Positions 17,664 to 26,651 of a DNA stretch of 64,000 nt are shown in pieces. The position numbers were made by a program, and so were the translations under genes. How positions within the stretch are numbered: position 1 is the first letter of the stretch; each line of letters begins with the position of its first letter. The notes beneath the pieces are model-generated. The model saw only the letters and a list, made by a program, of their open reading frames with translations. It was not told the DNA's origin and did not search any database. Source of the DNA: Clostridia bacterium (GTDB taxonomy: Bacteria > Bacillota > Clostridia > Christensenellales > Borkfalkiaceae); NCBI GenBank assembly GCA_017463325.1, contig JAFTPK010000004.1:18034-82033 (forward strand). The letters run 5' to 3'.

Positions 17664-18983
17664 TTACACTTCTTTGTCTGCTTTTTTGACGATCGAATGC
17701 AGGCGGTCGGCGTAGGAACGGTTTAACGATTCGTCCTCGCTTTCGACCATAATTCGTACCTTTGGCTCGGTGCCCGACGCGCGCACCATAATTCGTCCCT
17801 TGCCCTCTATACTTGCTTGCAAATGGGCAAGCTCGTGCGAGAGTAGCTGACTGTTCATTACCTTTAATTTGTCGAAAACGGGTACGTTGATATTGACCTG
17901 CGGGTAGGGCGTGACGTCGAAAAGTTCATCCAACGACTTGCCTTTCTCCACAATCATATCCGCGACGGCAATCGCCGTTAATATTCCGTCGCCTGTTGAG
18001 TGCAGATCCTTTAAAATGATATGCCCGCTTTGCTCGCCGCCGAGCGAAAGCCCCTTTTCTATAAGCTTTGCCAGCACGTATTTATCCCCGATATCCGTAC
18101 GGATAAATTCGATCCCCGCTTTATTCAACGCTCGTTCGATTGCCATGTTCGTATGGCTGGTACCCACCACCGTGTCCGCGTTGAGGCGGTTTTTTTCTTT
18201 GAAATGCTTTGCAAGCATATACAAAATCATGTCCCCGTCGATAATTTTTCCGTTCTTGGAAACCGCGATTAGACGGTCGGCGTCACCGTCGAAAGCAAAG
18301 CCGACGTCCGCTTTATACCGTTTCATGCGCCGCGCAAGCGTTTCGGGGTAAAGCGCGCCGCAAGCGTCGTTGATCTTCATGCCGTCGTCCGAGCAGTTGG
18401 ACGCAACTACGAAAGCGCCGAGCTTACGGAATACGGCGGGGGCGATCCTACACGCCGCGCCGTTTGCGCCGTCTAAAACGACGGTGAGGCCTTGGAAATT
18501 TTGCGTCGCGGAGTCGATCAGGAAATCCTCGTACTTTTTATAATAATTCGGCTCGCTCCTAAATCGGCCGATCGCGGGGAAGTCGTTGATTTTATTGCGG
18601 ATAAAGCAGCGTTCGATTCGCTCTTCTTCCTTATCGCCGAGCTTATAGCCGTTGCCGTCGAACACCTTGACGCCGTTGTATTCCTTGGGGTTATGCGAGG
18701 CGCTGATAACTACGCCGTAATCGGCGCCCAGTTTTCTTGTAAGATATGCTACGCCCGCCGTAGGAATTACCCCTAAATCGACGACGTGCCCGCCGCCTGC
18801 CGTAACCCCGCTTGCGACGGCTAAGGTGAGGTGTTCACCCGATACACGGGTATCCCGTCCGATTAAAACGGTAGGGGAATTTTTAAGAGAAGAGAGGGCG
18901 TTGCCGCATTTATAAGCCACGTCGAAAGAAAGCTCCGAGCCGACGACGCCGCGCAGTCCGTCCGTACCGAAATATAAACCCAT
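17664..18983 (-). CDS. glmM: Phosphoglucosamine mutase
   Basis: A 439-residue alpha-D-phosphohexomutase that converts glucosamine-6-phosphate to glucosamine-1-phosphate for UDP-GlcNAc. FGTDGLRGVVG opens the protein, the phosphoserine is in VISASHNPKEYNGVK, the magnesium loop is DGDADRL, and the sugar-binding loop LGGEQSGHIIL and the phosphate-binding RASGTEPKVRIMVE are all present. The start overlaps the previous stop by one base (TAATG) with GGAGGT upstream. Length is close to the usual 440-450. Confidence 0.95.
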   Translation of the reverse strand: MGLYFGTDGLRGVVGSELSFDVAYKCGNALSSLKNSPTVLIGRDTRVSGEHLTLAVASGVTAGGGHVVDLGVIPTAGVAYLTRKLGADYGVVISASHNPKEYNGVKVFDGNGYKLGDKEEERIERCFIRNKINDFPAIGRFRSEPNYYKKYEDFLIDSATQNFQGLTVVLDGANGAACRIAPAVFRKLGAFVVASNCSDDGMKINDACGALYPETLARRMKRYKADVGFAFDGDADRLIAVSKNGKIIDGDMILYMLAKHFKEKNRLNADTVVGTSHTNMAIERALNKAGIEFIRTDIGDKYVLAKLIEKGLSLGGEQSGHIILKDLHSTGDGILTAIAVADMIVEKGKSLDELFDVTPYPQVNINVPVFDKLKVMNSQLLSHELAHLQASIEGKGRIMVRASGTEPKVRIMVESEDESLNRSYADRLHSIVKKADKEV

Positions 18984-19624
18984 TATTTTACCTCCTTCAA
19001 ATACTGAACCGCTCTGCCCGCCTTGACTTCGGGACGAACTCTACCGATTACGAAATCGCCGTTTACCGTATCTTCCGTCACCGTCGTACCTGCACAGATA
19101 TACGAATTCGTTTGAATTTTTACGGGGGCGATCACGTTGCAATTACTGCCGATAAAGCAGTTATCGCCGACATGGGTGCGGTGTTTTGCCTTTCCGTCGT
19201 AGTTGACGAAGATGGCACCGCAGCCGATATTACAACCCGTGCCCACGTCGCAATCCCCGACGTACGCAAGATGGGAAACGGCGGTGCCGTCGCCGACGGT
19301 GGCGTTTTTCACCTCGACAAAATTGCCGATCTTGACCTTTTTTCCAAGCCGTGCGTTCGGCCGCAGCCGCGCGAACGGACCGACGCTCGTTTCGTCACCA
19401 ACGACAGCATTCTCGCTTTGCGAGTGGTTAAAGGTCACGCCGTTGCCTAGAACGGTATCCCGAATGAAATTATTCGGGAGGAGTACGCAATGATCGCCGA
19501 TCACCGTTTTCCCTTCGATACGGTTGTTTTCGTAGATCGTTACGTTTTCACCGATCACTACTTCGTCGCCTATGAAGATACTTTTTTCATCCATAAGCTT
19601 TAAATTTTTGCCTGCTTGATACAT
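18983..19624 (-). CDS. Stand-alone GlmU acetyltransferase domain
   Basis: A 213-residue left-handed parallel beta-helix protein matching only the C-terminal half of GlmU. ARLRPNARLG, VGNFVEVKN in the variant form IGNFVEVKN, SHLAYVGD (catalytic His), CNIGCGAIFVNYDGK and CAGTTVTED correspond to the glucosamine-1-phosphate acetyltransferase site. The uridylyltransferase half, which should start with LAAGxGTRM, is absent. Pairing with glmM fits glucosamine-1-phosphate as substrate. GGAGG lies 11 bases before the ATG. A separate uridylyltransferase must exist elsewhere if this supplies UDP-GlcNAc. Confidence 0.85.
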   Translation of the reverse strand: MYQAGKNLKLMDEKSIFIGDEVVIGENVTIYENNRIEGKTVIGDHCVLLPNNFIRDTVLGNGVTFNHSQSENAVVGDETSVGPFARLRPNARLGKKVKIGNFVEVKNATVGDGTAVSHLAYVGDCDVGTGCNIGCGAIFVNYDGKAKHRTHVGDNCFIGSNCNVIAPVKIQTNSYICAGTTVTEDTVNGDFVIGRVRPEVKAGRAVQYLKEVK

Positions 19625-19706
19625 TTTACTTATTTCCTCCTATGCCTGAAAAATTTACCCCTTATTTTTGAAATCGCGTAAGGTCGATTTTTTGGCTCTT
19701 AGGGGT

Positions 19707-19735
19707 AGTATAACAGTATATTTTACTTCTGTCAA
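19707..19735 (-). promoter_or_regulatory. Sigma-A promoter for the glmU-domain/glmM operon
   Basis: On the minus strand, a consensus TTGACA, 17 bases, then TATACT. The leader to the ATG is about 75 bases. Confidence 0.88.
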
Positions 19736-20002
19736 CTGAAAAAAAGTGCCTGTACGCGCCCAAAATCTCAAAAAAAAGGGAAAATTAGGGTGCTTTTTCA
19801 AAATTTTACCTTAACACGATTTCATTTTTAGGGGGTAAAGTTTTCTAAAAAAGTGGGCGGCGCGGAAAAATGACTCCCGAAAGGAAAAATCGTGTTTTAA
19901 AAAAGTGGTCATAAAAAATTTTTTTCGTTTTCGTACAAAAAAATTCGCCGATTGCATAAAATAGTAGGGTGTAGTCATTTCTAAATGGCTAAGGAGGTGG
20001 AA
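19736..20002. other. AT-rich intergenic region with a spaced inverted repeat
   Basis: No gene is seen. A perfect ten-base inverted repeat, AACACGATTT at 19813-19822 and AAATCGTGTT at 19887-19896, brackets 64 bases that include a smaller TTTACC/GGTAAA pair. A possible -10, TAAAAT at 19957-19962, lies 40 bases before the next start without a clear -35. The region could be the promoter and leader of the ferritin-like gene. Confidence 0.4.
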
Positions 20003-21277
20003 ATGAATCCGTTTTTAGAAAAACCGAAAAGTATTTTGTCAAGCTTTCAAAACTGGAAGCAGCTTTATCCTACCCCTTATAATAAGGCGGAGGTGGACCC
20101 TTACACCAAGACTCGTATTATTTTGATGAACGGCACCGAGTTTGAAGCCAACTGGTTCTCTCATCAGTTCGCGCGGCATACCGCAGATAACGATTTGCGC
20201 CGCGAGCTTGCCTTGACGAGAGAGGTGGAAAAGCAACAGCAATTGAAAATATCGTTGCTTAAACCCATGGACGAGAGCGCGCTCGAACACACGATCGCTT
20301 ACGAGCAACTTGCGGTGGACTTAACTGCCGAGCTTGCCAAGCGCGAGCCGGATTGTTACGTCAAAAAAGCGTTGGATTTCGCACTACTTGAAGATTTCGA
20401 CCATTTATACCGCTATGCGAATTTGCTTGAAATGCAGCAGGGAATCGAGGCGGAGCGGCTTGTGGGCAGGTATACCGAGATTATGCCCGGGCGACCGACG
20501 ATTTCCCATCACCGTTTCCCGAAAGACAACGTGAAACGGGGGCTGAACGGTAAAAAGGCGGAAAAACAGTCCGTGCTTGCCACTATGATCATTACTGCCG
20601 CCGAGCAGCAGACCATGAATTATTATATGAATATCACGAATTTTGGCAGAAGCGACACCGCGCGTAGGCTGTATCAGGAGATCGCGCTCGTCGAAGAGGA
20701 GCACGTGACGCAGTACGAGAGCCTTATGAACGCCGAGGCGACGTGGTTGGAAATGCTACTTTGGCACGAGTATACGGAGTGTTATTTGTACTGGTCGTGC
20801 TATAAGACGGAAACGGACAGGGCAATCCGCGCTCTTTGGGAGCAAAATTTGGAAATGGAGATTGCGCAGCTGCATAAGGCTGCCGAACTGCTTAAAAAAT
20901 ACGAGGGCAAGGAATGGCAGGAGGTCATTCCCGATGGAGAATTCCCGAAGCCGCTTTCGTTGCATGAGAATATCGACTACGTGCGTCGTATTTTGGAGAG
21001 TACCGTGCAGTTTACGGGGGATAGAGAGGAATATACCCGCGTGGAAAAGCTGCCCGAGGACGCTGATTTCTTCACTTGGCAGAAGATCACTAATCCGAAA
21101 ACGGAGATCGTACCGTCGCATTGCGTGATTGAAAAACGGATTCATAGAGCGGGCAAGGATTATCGCTTTGAGGTGGCGCCAAATCCGATCGAGGAGCTGC
21201 GCTGTCGGACGAAAGACAATACCGAGGTGGGTAGAAAACCTGACGCCGCCGAAAGCACCGATTTTGAATGTAATTGA
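20003..21277 (+). CDS. Ferritin-like (di-iron type) protein of unknown function
   Basis: A 424-residue mainly helical protein. The ATG at 20003 follows AAGGAGGT at a good distance, so the in-frame ATG at 19985 is rejected. Helical segments carry LEHTIAYEQLAVDL, LEDFDHLYRYANLLE and IALVEEEHVTQYESL, the last with an ExxH motif, which suggests a four-helix di-iron centre as in ferritin-like proteins. The C-terminal 110 residues are less helical. It stands alone between its own leader and a terminator. The metal-binding assignment is an inference; I cannot name a substrate. Confidence 0.55.
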   Translation: MNPFLEKPKSILSSFQNWKQLYPTPYNKAEVDPYTKTRIILMNGTEFEANWFSHQFARHTADNDLRRELALTREVEKQQQLKISLLKPMDESALEHTIAYEQLAVDLTAELAKREPDCYVKKALDFALLEDFDHLYRYANLLEMQQGIEAERLVGRYTEIMPGRPTISHHRFPKDNVKRGLNGKKAEKQSVLATMIITAAEQQTMNYYMNITNFGRSDTARRLYQEIALVEEEHVTQYESLMNAEATWLEMLLWHEYTECYLYWSCYKTETDRAIRALWEQNLEMEIAQLHKAAELLKKYEGKEWQEVIPDGEFPKPLSLHENIDYVRRILESTVQFTGDREEYTRVEKLPEDADFFTWQKITNPKTEIVPSHCVIEKRIHRAGKDYRFEVAPNPIEELRCRTKDNTEVGRKPDAAESTDFECN

Positions 21278-21293
21278 GAATAATGAAAAATGT

Positions 21294-21327
21294 GCCGAGA
21301 GGAAACCAGCCTTTCGGCTCGTTTTTT
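21294..21327 (+). terminator. Terminator after the ferritin-like gene
   Basis: A nine-pair stem GCCGAGAGG/CCTTTCGGC with one G-U pair and a seven-base loop, followed by a six-base T-tract. Confidence 0.82.
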
Positions 21328-21339
21328 CTTCTTGTCTGC

Positions 21340-21368
21340 TTGACAAGTTTTTTCATAGCGTGTATAAT
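21340..21368 (+). promoter_or_regulatory. Sigma-A promoter for the TIM-barrel epimerase operon
   Basis: TTGACA, 17 bases, TATAAT: a full consensus match. It begins 12 bases after the preceding T-tract and 63 bases before the start codon. Confidence 0.93.
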
Positions 21369-21402
21369 AATAGAGTAAAAAAAGAAAAAAGAGGAAAAAC
21401 AG

Positions 21403-22284
21403 ATGAAAATAGCGGTGGATTTTTGTCAAGCGTTGTTTAATATGGGACTGAAAAAAGCGGCGGAGGCTGTGAAAGAGGCAGGCTTTGACGCCGTTGATTT
21501 TTCGTTTAAGGATAAGGCGGCACATATGCTCTTAAAGGAGGGCGACGAACAAAACGCTATCTGGGTACGGCGCATCTTTAACGAGGTGGGCTTGGAATGT
21601 GTGCAGGCGCACGCCCCCCTCGGCTTTTCTGCCTTGGATAAAATGGACGAGGAGGACGAGCAGTTCGACCTTATTTTGCGCTCTTTCCGCTTTGCGCAGG
21701 TGCTCGGCGCGAAAACGATTGTCGTGCACGCCGTTACCGACGTAAAGCCCGTCGATTTTATTTCCTATAATCTTCGTTTTTATAAAACGCTGGAACCGTA
21801 CGCCGAAGAGCTTGGCTTGAAAATCGCAATTGAGAATTTATATCGCTACGACAAACGCTATAAAACCTTTGACGGCGTTTTGTCGAAGCCGTCCGAAATG
21901 GTGGAATTTTTGCAAAAGCTCAAATCAGACGTGTTCACCGTTTGCGTGGACACGGGGCACGCGCTGCTTTGTGAAACGGCGCCCGAGGACTATATTGCGG
22001 GGCTTCGCTCGGCACCGATCGGGGCGTTGCATTTGCATGACAATGACGGCAAGGACGATTTGCACCTGCCTCCGTACGCAGGCGTGATGGAGTGGGATAA
22101 GATTTTGGACGCGCTCGTGGAAATGGAATACGACGGCGATATTACCCTCGAAATCATGTTCTTCCTTGGCGAGCACGCTTCGGACGAAGAGCTGCCCAAG
22201 GCTCTTTCCTTGGCGGCGCGCGCGGCGGACGATTTAAGATGGAAGTTGGAAGAGAGAAAAGAGGAGTGGGAAACCACGCGTTAA
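21403..22284 (+). CDS. Sugar phosphate isomerase/epimerase family TIM barrel
   Basis: A 293-residue AP-endonuclease-2/xylose-isomerase-like TIM barrel. Metal-site blocks visible are IVVHAVTD, IAIENLYRYD, VCVDTGHALL, ALHLHDNDGKDDLHLPP and ITLEIMFF, which supply the His, Glu and Asp ligands for a divalent metal. Family members isomerise or epimerise sugars or sugar acids, but the substrate is not predictable here. It has its own strong promoter and is followed one base later by an ABC transporter gene, so the two are probably cotranscribed. Confidence 0.83.
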   Translation: MKIAVDFCQALFNMGLKKAAEAVKEAGFDAVDFSFKDKAAHMLLKEGDEQNAIWVRRIFNEVGLECVQAHAPLGFSALDKMDEEDEQFDLILRSFRFAQVLGAKTIVVHAVTDVKPVDFISYNLRFYKTLEPYAEELGLKIAIENLYRYDKRYKTFDGVLSKPSEMVEFLQKLKSDVFTVCVDTGHALLCETAPEDYIAGLRSAPIGALHLHDNDGKDDLHLPPYAGVMEWDKILDALVEMEYDGDITLEIMFFLGEHASDEELPKALSLAARAADDLRWKLEERKEEWETTR

Positions 22285-22285
22285 T

Positions 22286-24013
22286 ATGAATAAGTTAAAA
22301 CGTTTTTTTTCCTATTATAAGCCGCACCGCAAACTGTTTCTTTTTGACCTCGTTTGCTCTTTCTTAATTTCCGCGGGCAATATGTTTTATCCTATGATCG
22401 CGCGCGGGCTGATGAACGATTTTATCCCAAATAAGAATTTGCAAATGATCGTGATTTGGGCGGTGGCGCTTGCGGTCATTTATATCGTAAAGAGCATGCT
22501 GACGTATATCGTCGGCTATTATGGTCACGTGCTGGGCGTGCGTATTCAAGGGGATATGCGGCGCGATTTGTTTCATCACGTGGAAACGCTCTCCTTTTCT
22601 TTTTTTGACGAAAATAAAACAGGCTCGGTGATGTCGAGGATCGTCAACGACCTGCAACAGGTATCCGAGCTTGCTCACCACGCGCCCGAGGACGTTTTTA
22701 ATTCGTGTATTACCATCGTCGGATCGCTTGTATTGCTTTGCACCATCAACGGCTGGCTTGCTCTCGTCGTGCTTTGCTATATTCCGCTGATGCTCTTTTT
22801 CGCTATGCGCGCCCGGAGGGGAATGAGCAAGGCGTTCACCGCCACCCGTAAACAGGTTGCCGAGCTTAATGCGGAAATCGAATCCTCCATTTCGGGGGTA
22901 CGCGTCACCAAGGCGTATAACGCGCAAGCGGTGGAAACGGACAAGTTTGACAAGGTGAACGGCGAGTTTAAAAAAGCGCGCTCTCATGCCTATCGTGCAA
23001 TGGGGATATTCCAAGGGGGCATGTCCGCGTTTAACGACTTTCTGTACCTGCTTGCGTTGGTTACAGGCGGGTTGCTTTGTTACTTTGATAAGATCGCGAT
23101 TCCCGATTTTACGGCGTATATTTTATATATTACTACTTTATTAGGACCGCTTCGTACCCTCGTTGCCTTATTTGAACAAATTCAAGAGGGCGCGACGGGC
23201 TTTAACCGTTTTTGCGAGCTGATGGACACCCCCGCCGAGTTCGAGCCGGCTTCTCCCGTGGCTGCCGATATGGACGGCGACGTGGTATTTAAGGACGTCA
23301 CCTTTGGGTATAAGAGCAAGGACGGTAAGGGCGCAGAGGTCTTAAAAGGGGTTTCGTTCACGGTGAAAAAAGGAAAAACGGTGGCGCTTGTAGGAAGCTC
23401 GGGCGGCGGTAAGACGACCATTTGCCATTTGCTGCCCCGTTTTTATCTTCGCGACGGCGGTGAAATTACGATCGGCGGCGTGGACGTCAACGACGTTTCT
23501 TCGTTGACCTTGCGAGAAAAGATCGCCGTCGTACAACAGGACGTTTTCCTGTTCGCGGGGAGTGTGCGGGATAATATTTTATACGGCTCGCCCGAAAAAT
23601 CGGAGGGGGAAATGATCGACGCCGCCAAGCGGGCGAATATTCACGAGTTTGTTTTAAGTCTGCCCAACGGTTACGACACCGAGGTGGGGGAACGGGGCGT
23701 CAAGCTTTCGGGCGGTCAAAAGCAAAGAATTTCTATTGCGCGGGCGTTTTTAAAAAACCCGCCCGTGCTTGTGCTGGACGAGGCAACCTCGGCTCTTGAC
23801 AATATGACGGAAATGCAGGTGCAAGCGTCGCTTACCGAGCTTTCTAAGGGCAGGACTACCCTCGTCGTGGCGCATAGGCTTTCGACGGTGAAAAATGCCG
23901 ACGAGATCTTGGTTGTAGGGGAGGGCGTGATTACCGAGCGCGGCACCCATGAGGAGTTGATTGAAAACGGTGGACTGTACGCCGAACTGTATCGCTATCA
24001 ATTTAAGGAGTGA
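22286..24013 (+). CDS. ABC transporter, fused permease and ATPase
   Basis: A 575-residue MsbA/LmrA-type half-transporter that would act as a homodimer. Six membrane helices fill residues 15-300. The ATPase has Walker A GSSGGGKTT, the Q-loop VVQQDVFLFAGSV, signature LSGGQKQR, Walker B VLVLDEATSALD and the H-loop VVAHRLSTV, all intact. Export of a lipid, drug or peptide is typical. No clear ribosome site precedes the ATG, one base after the epimerase stop, suggesting translational coupling. Confidence 0.93.
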   Translation: MNKLKRFFSYYKPHRKLFLFDLVCSFLISAGNMFYPMIARGLMNDFIPNKNLQMIVIWAVALAVIYIVKSMLTYIVGYYGHVLGVRIQGDMRRDLFHHVETLSFSFFDENKTGSVMSRIVNDLQQVSELAHHAPEDVFNSCITIVGSLVLLCTINGWLALVVLCYIPLMLFFAMRARRGMSKAFTATRKQVAELNAEIESSISGVRVTKAYNAQAVETDKFDKVNGEFKKARSHAYRAMGIFQGGMSAFNDFLYLLALVTGGLLCYFDKIAIPDFTAYILYITTLLGPLRTLVALFEQIQEGATGFNRFCELMDTPAEFEPASPVAADMDGDVVFKDVTFGYKSKDGKGAEVLKGVSFTVKKGKTVALVGSSGGGKTTICHLLPRFYLRDGGEITIGGVDVNDVSSLTLREKIAVVQQDVFLFAGSVRDNILYGSPEKSEGEMIDAAKRANIHEFVLSLPNGYDTEVGERGVKLSGGQKQRISIARAFLKNPPVLVLDEATSALDNMTEMQVQASLTELSKGRTTLVVAHRLSTVKNADEILVVGEGVITERGTHEELIENGGLYAELYRYQFKE

Positions 24014-24020
24014 CGCCACC

Positions 24021-24470
24021 ATGTACAAGATTATGTTCGTTTGTCACGGCAATATTTGCCGTTCGCCCATGGCGGAGTTTGTCTTGAAGGACCTTGTAAA
24101 AAAGGCGGGCAGAGAGGAGGAGTTTTTTATTTCTTCCTCGGCTGTTTCGGAGGAGGAGATTTGGGGCGGCGTAGGCAACCCCGTGTACCCGCCCGTGAAA
24201 AAATTGCTTGCTACGCGTGGGATTTTCTGCGAGGAAAAGCGAGCGACGCTACTTACGGCAGAGGACGGGGAACGCTACGACGAATTTTTATGTATGGACG
24301 AAAGTAACCTGCGCCGCGCGCGGGCGATCCTTGGAGAGAAGAACGGAAAAAAGTGCCGCTTACTTCTTAATGGGCGCGCCGTTGCCGACCCTTGGTATAC
24401 CCGCGATTTCGAGGCGACGTACCGTGACGTTTTAGGGGCTTGCGCTGAACTTTTGAAAAAGGGAAACTAA
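24021..24470 (+). CDS. Low-molecular-weight protein-tyrosine phosphatase
   Basis: A 149-residue LMW-PTP starting at ATG 24021, preceded by AAGGAG. The P-loop is C8-H-G-N-I-C-R14-S (CX5R) and the general acid aspartate is in DPWYTRDFEATY. These enzymes dephosphorylate tyrosine kinases and other proteins, and in Bacillota often act in polysaccharide control or stress. There is no BY-kinase in this window. The gene sits between the ABC transporter and an AraC regulator with tiny gaps, so it belongs to the same operon. Confidence 0.92.
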   Translation: MYKIMFVCHGNICRSPMAEFVLKDLVKKAGREEEFFISSSAVSEEEIWGGVGNPVYPPVKKLLATRGIFCEEKRATLLTAEDGERYDEFLCMDESNLRRARAILGEKNGKKCRLLLNGRAVADPWYTRDFEATYRDVLGACAELLKKGN

Positions 24471-24471
24471 T

Positions 24472-25266
24472 ATGGATTTTTTAGAGATTGAGCGGCGAAA
24501 AATGACGACGAAGTTCGACATGAGCGAGCCGCACAGCCACGACTATTATGAACTATATTTCCTGTTGGAGGGCAAGCGGGAGTTTTTTGCACGGGATAAG
24601 ACCTTTCTTTTGCCGAGCGGTTCTTTTTGCGTTGTGCCGCCGTTTTGTTTGCATAAGACGGAGGGTGGCGCGTACGAGCGGGTCAACGTGAATATTTCCG
24701 AAACCCTTTTAAAAAAAGAGGAGATCCGTTTTTTGAACGAGTGCGCGAAGGTGGGCGCGCTCCGTTTGGATGAGGCGTACAGACCTTTACTCGTTTCGCT
24801 ACTTCGCGAGGGGGTGACGGTGCGGGCGACGAAAGGGAGCCTGCGTCGGGATTACGAGGCCTCGATTGCGCGGACGGTGCTCTATCTTTTGCAAAAGCAG
24901 GTGCTTACGCCTATTTCCACGGCAGCCGCGCTTCCCGCCCTTGCCGCCGCCGATCCCGTGGTTTGGAAAACGGTGTTTTATATCAACGAACACTATCGCG
25001 AAACGATCACGCTCGATCTTTTAAGTGCCAAATGCTTTCTTTCCAAAGTGGCGCTTTGCGCGCGCTTTAAAAAGGTGATGCATTGTTCGATCATGCAATA
25101 CCTCTTTCAAATACGGCTTTCCAAGGCGAAGGAGCTGCTTTCGTCCACGGAGAAATCTATGGAGGAGATTGCGTGCGACTGCGGGTTCTCCTCGGCAAAT
25201 TATTTTAGTTTAGTATTTAAAAAAGAAGTCGGCCTTTCGCCGCTGTATTACAAGAAAACGAGGTGA
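24472..25266 (+). CDS. AraC-family regulator with cupin sensor
   Basis: A 264-residue regulator. The N-terminal cupin has EPHSHDYYELYFLLEGKREF and a second barrel strand, suggesting small-ligand sensing. The C-terminal 100 residues hold two helix-turn-helix motifs: LSAKCFLSKVALCARFKKVM and IACDCGFSSANYFSLVFKKE, ending SPLYYKK. It lies directly before an ABC sugar importer with its own promoter, so it may control that importer. Its stop codon is inside the terminator stem. Confidence 0.9.
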   Translation: MDFLEIERRKMTTKFDMSEPHSHDYYELYFLLEGKREFFARDKTFLLPSGSFCVVPPFCLHKTEGGAYERVNVNISETLLKKEEIRFLNECAKVGALRLDEAYRPLLVSLLREGVTVRATKGSLRRDYEASIARTVLYLLQKQVLTPISTAAALPALAAADPVVWKTVFYINEHYRETITLDLLSAKCFLSKVALCARFKKVMHCSIMQYLFQIRLSKAKELLSSTEKSMEEIACDCGFSSANYFSLVFKKEVGLSPLYYKKTR

Positions 25267-25281
25267 CCCCTCGTTTTTTGT
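25255..25281 (+). terminator. Terminator overlapping the end of the AraC gene
   Basis: AAAACGAGG and CCTCGTTTT flank a five-base loop, then more T. The stop codon of the AraC gene lies at the top of this hairpin. Confidence 0.85.
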
Positions 25282-25283
25282 TT

Positions 25284-25312
25284 TTCACAATTTCCGTTCC
25301 CACTCGTATAAC
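25284..25312 (+). promoter_or_regulatory. Promoter for the sugar ABC importer
   Basis: TTCACA, 17 bases, TATAAC. Predicted start is near 25319, inside the left arm of the following hairpin. Confidence 0.55.
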
Positions 25313-25353
25313 TCTCCTTGAAAAGACGAATTCTTTTAAGGAGAGGTTTTTTT
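25312..25353 (+). terminator. Second hairpin with T-tract in the importer leader
   Basis: CTCTCCTTGAAAAG pairs with CTTTTAAGGAGAG with a single bulged G and a seven-base loop, followed by seven T. It ends only 15 bases before the binding-protein start and so lies within the leader. Confidence 0.75.
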
Positions 25354-25368
25354 CTCGTGAGGTGAATT

Positions 25369-26613
25369 ATGAAAAAGAAGATAGTTGCTTTAATGCTCGG
25401 CTTGTTTGCCGCATTGTCGTTGGGGGCTTGTCGGGGTATGCCCGAAGAAAGCGGCGGCGGCAGCGGGGAAACGGTAAAGCTTACCCTTTGGGGTCCAACC
25501 GAACATCAGAAGATGCTCGGGGAAATGGTGGAAACGTTTAAAAAAGAAAATGCGGGCACCAGGTATGAGATCACGCTTGCCGTCGTTTCCGAGGCGGACG
25601 CGTATAAAACGATCGGTACCGACGTTTCGGCGGGGGCGGACGTGTACGCGTTTGCCAACGATCAAATCAACAATTTGTATCACGCGGGCGCGCTTGCTAA
25701 GCTGGGCGGAAATCATCTTGAAAAGATGCTGGAAGAAAACGGCGAGGGCGCGGTAAACGCCGCGAAGATTGCAGACGGGTATTACGGTTATCCGTTTACC
25801 GCCGACAACGGGTATTTTTTGTACTACGATAAATCCGTCGTCAGTTCTCCCGACACGCTTGAAGGGCTATTGAGCGATCTTGGCGCGAAAAATAAAAAGC
25901 TGGTGATCGACCTTGACGAGCCGTGGTATACGTCGGGTTTCTTCTTCGGTACGGGCTGTCGTTACGAGGTGACGTACGGGGATAACGGCAAAGAGAGTGC
26001 CGTGACCTGCGATTTTGACGACCCTGTGAAAGGGGTGGCGGCAGGGAAAGCTATGATTGCTCTGAATGCACACGACGCCTTTTTGAACGGCGGCGACGAC
26101 GAGCTAAAAGCTGGCTTTGCGGGCGGTAGCGTCGGTGCGGCGGTGAGCGGCACTTGGAACGCGGAGGCAATCGAAAACGCACTTGGGGAAAATTACGCGG
26201 CGGCTAAACTCCCTACCTTTACCGTGGATGGGCAAACCTACCAGCTCTCCTCCTTTGCGGGGTATAAGCTGTACGGCGTCAACCCGACGAGCAAGTATCT
26301 TGCGCACGCGCATAGGTTAGCAGCTTTTCTTTCGGGGGAGGAGATGCAGCTCAAACGCTTTGAGGACGTGGCGGCGGGGCCGTCCAACGTGAACGCGGCA
26401 AAAAGTGAAAAGGTACAGGCGAACGTCGCTTTGGCTGCGCTTTCGGCGCAGGGGCAGTTTGCGGTGGCGCAGACGGCGGTGCCGACGAATTTCTTTAACG
26501 CTGTGGAAGCGTTCGGCGTGGAATTGACGGCAGGGAAGGTGACGGCGTCGAATTTGAGTGAAAAGCTTGCCGTGATGACGGCTGACATTAAGACGATTAC
26601 AGCAAAAAAATAA
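25369..26613 (+). CDS. Extracellular sugar-binding lipoprotein
   Basis: A 414-residue family-1 solute-binding protein (MalE-like). The signal peptide MKKKIVALMLGLFAALSLGAC ends in a lipobox (LGAC), so it should be anchored by a diacylglyceryl cysteine on the outer face of the membrane. The mature part has KLTLWGPTEHQKMLGEMVET, GYYGYPFTADNGYFLYYDKS and FLSGEEMQLKRFED, all typical of maltose/maltodextrin binders. It is followed by MalF- and MalG-like permeases. Confidence 0.92.
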   Translation: MKKKIVALMLGLFAALSLGACRGMPEESGGGSGETVKLTLWGPTEHQKMLGEMVETFKKENAGTRYEITLAVVSEADAYKTIGTDVSAGADVYAFANDQINNLYHAGALAKLGGNHLEKMLEENGEGAVNAAKIADGYYGYPFTADNGYFLYYDKSVVSSPDTLEGLLSDLGAKNKKLVIDLDEPWYTSGFFFGTGCRYEVTYGDNGKESAVTCDFDDPVKGVAAGKAMIALNAHDAFLNGGDDELKAGFAGGSVGAAVSGTWNAEAIENALGENYAAAKLPTFTVDGQTYQLSSFAGYKLYGVNPTSKYLAHAHRLAAFLSGEEMQLKRFEDVAAGPSNVNAAKSEKVQANVALAALSAQGQFAVAQTAVPTNFFNAVEAFGVELTAGKVTASNLSEKLAVMTADIKTITAKK

Positions 26614-26651
26614 AAAACGGGCATAGCAGGTACGAGATGAAAGGAGGTTTT

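Noticed and set aside
19985..20002. Earlier ATG for the ferritin-like gene
   Set aside because: AAGGAGGT lies inside that extension and is spaced for ATG 20003.
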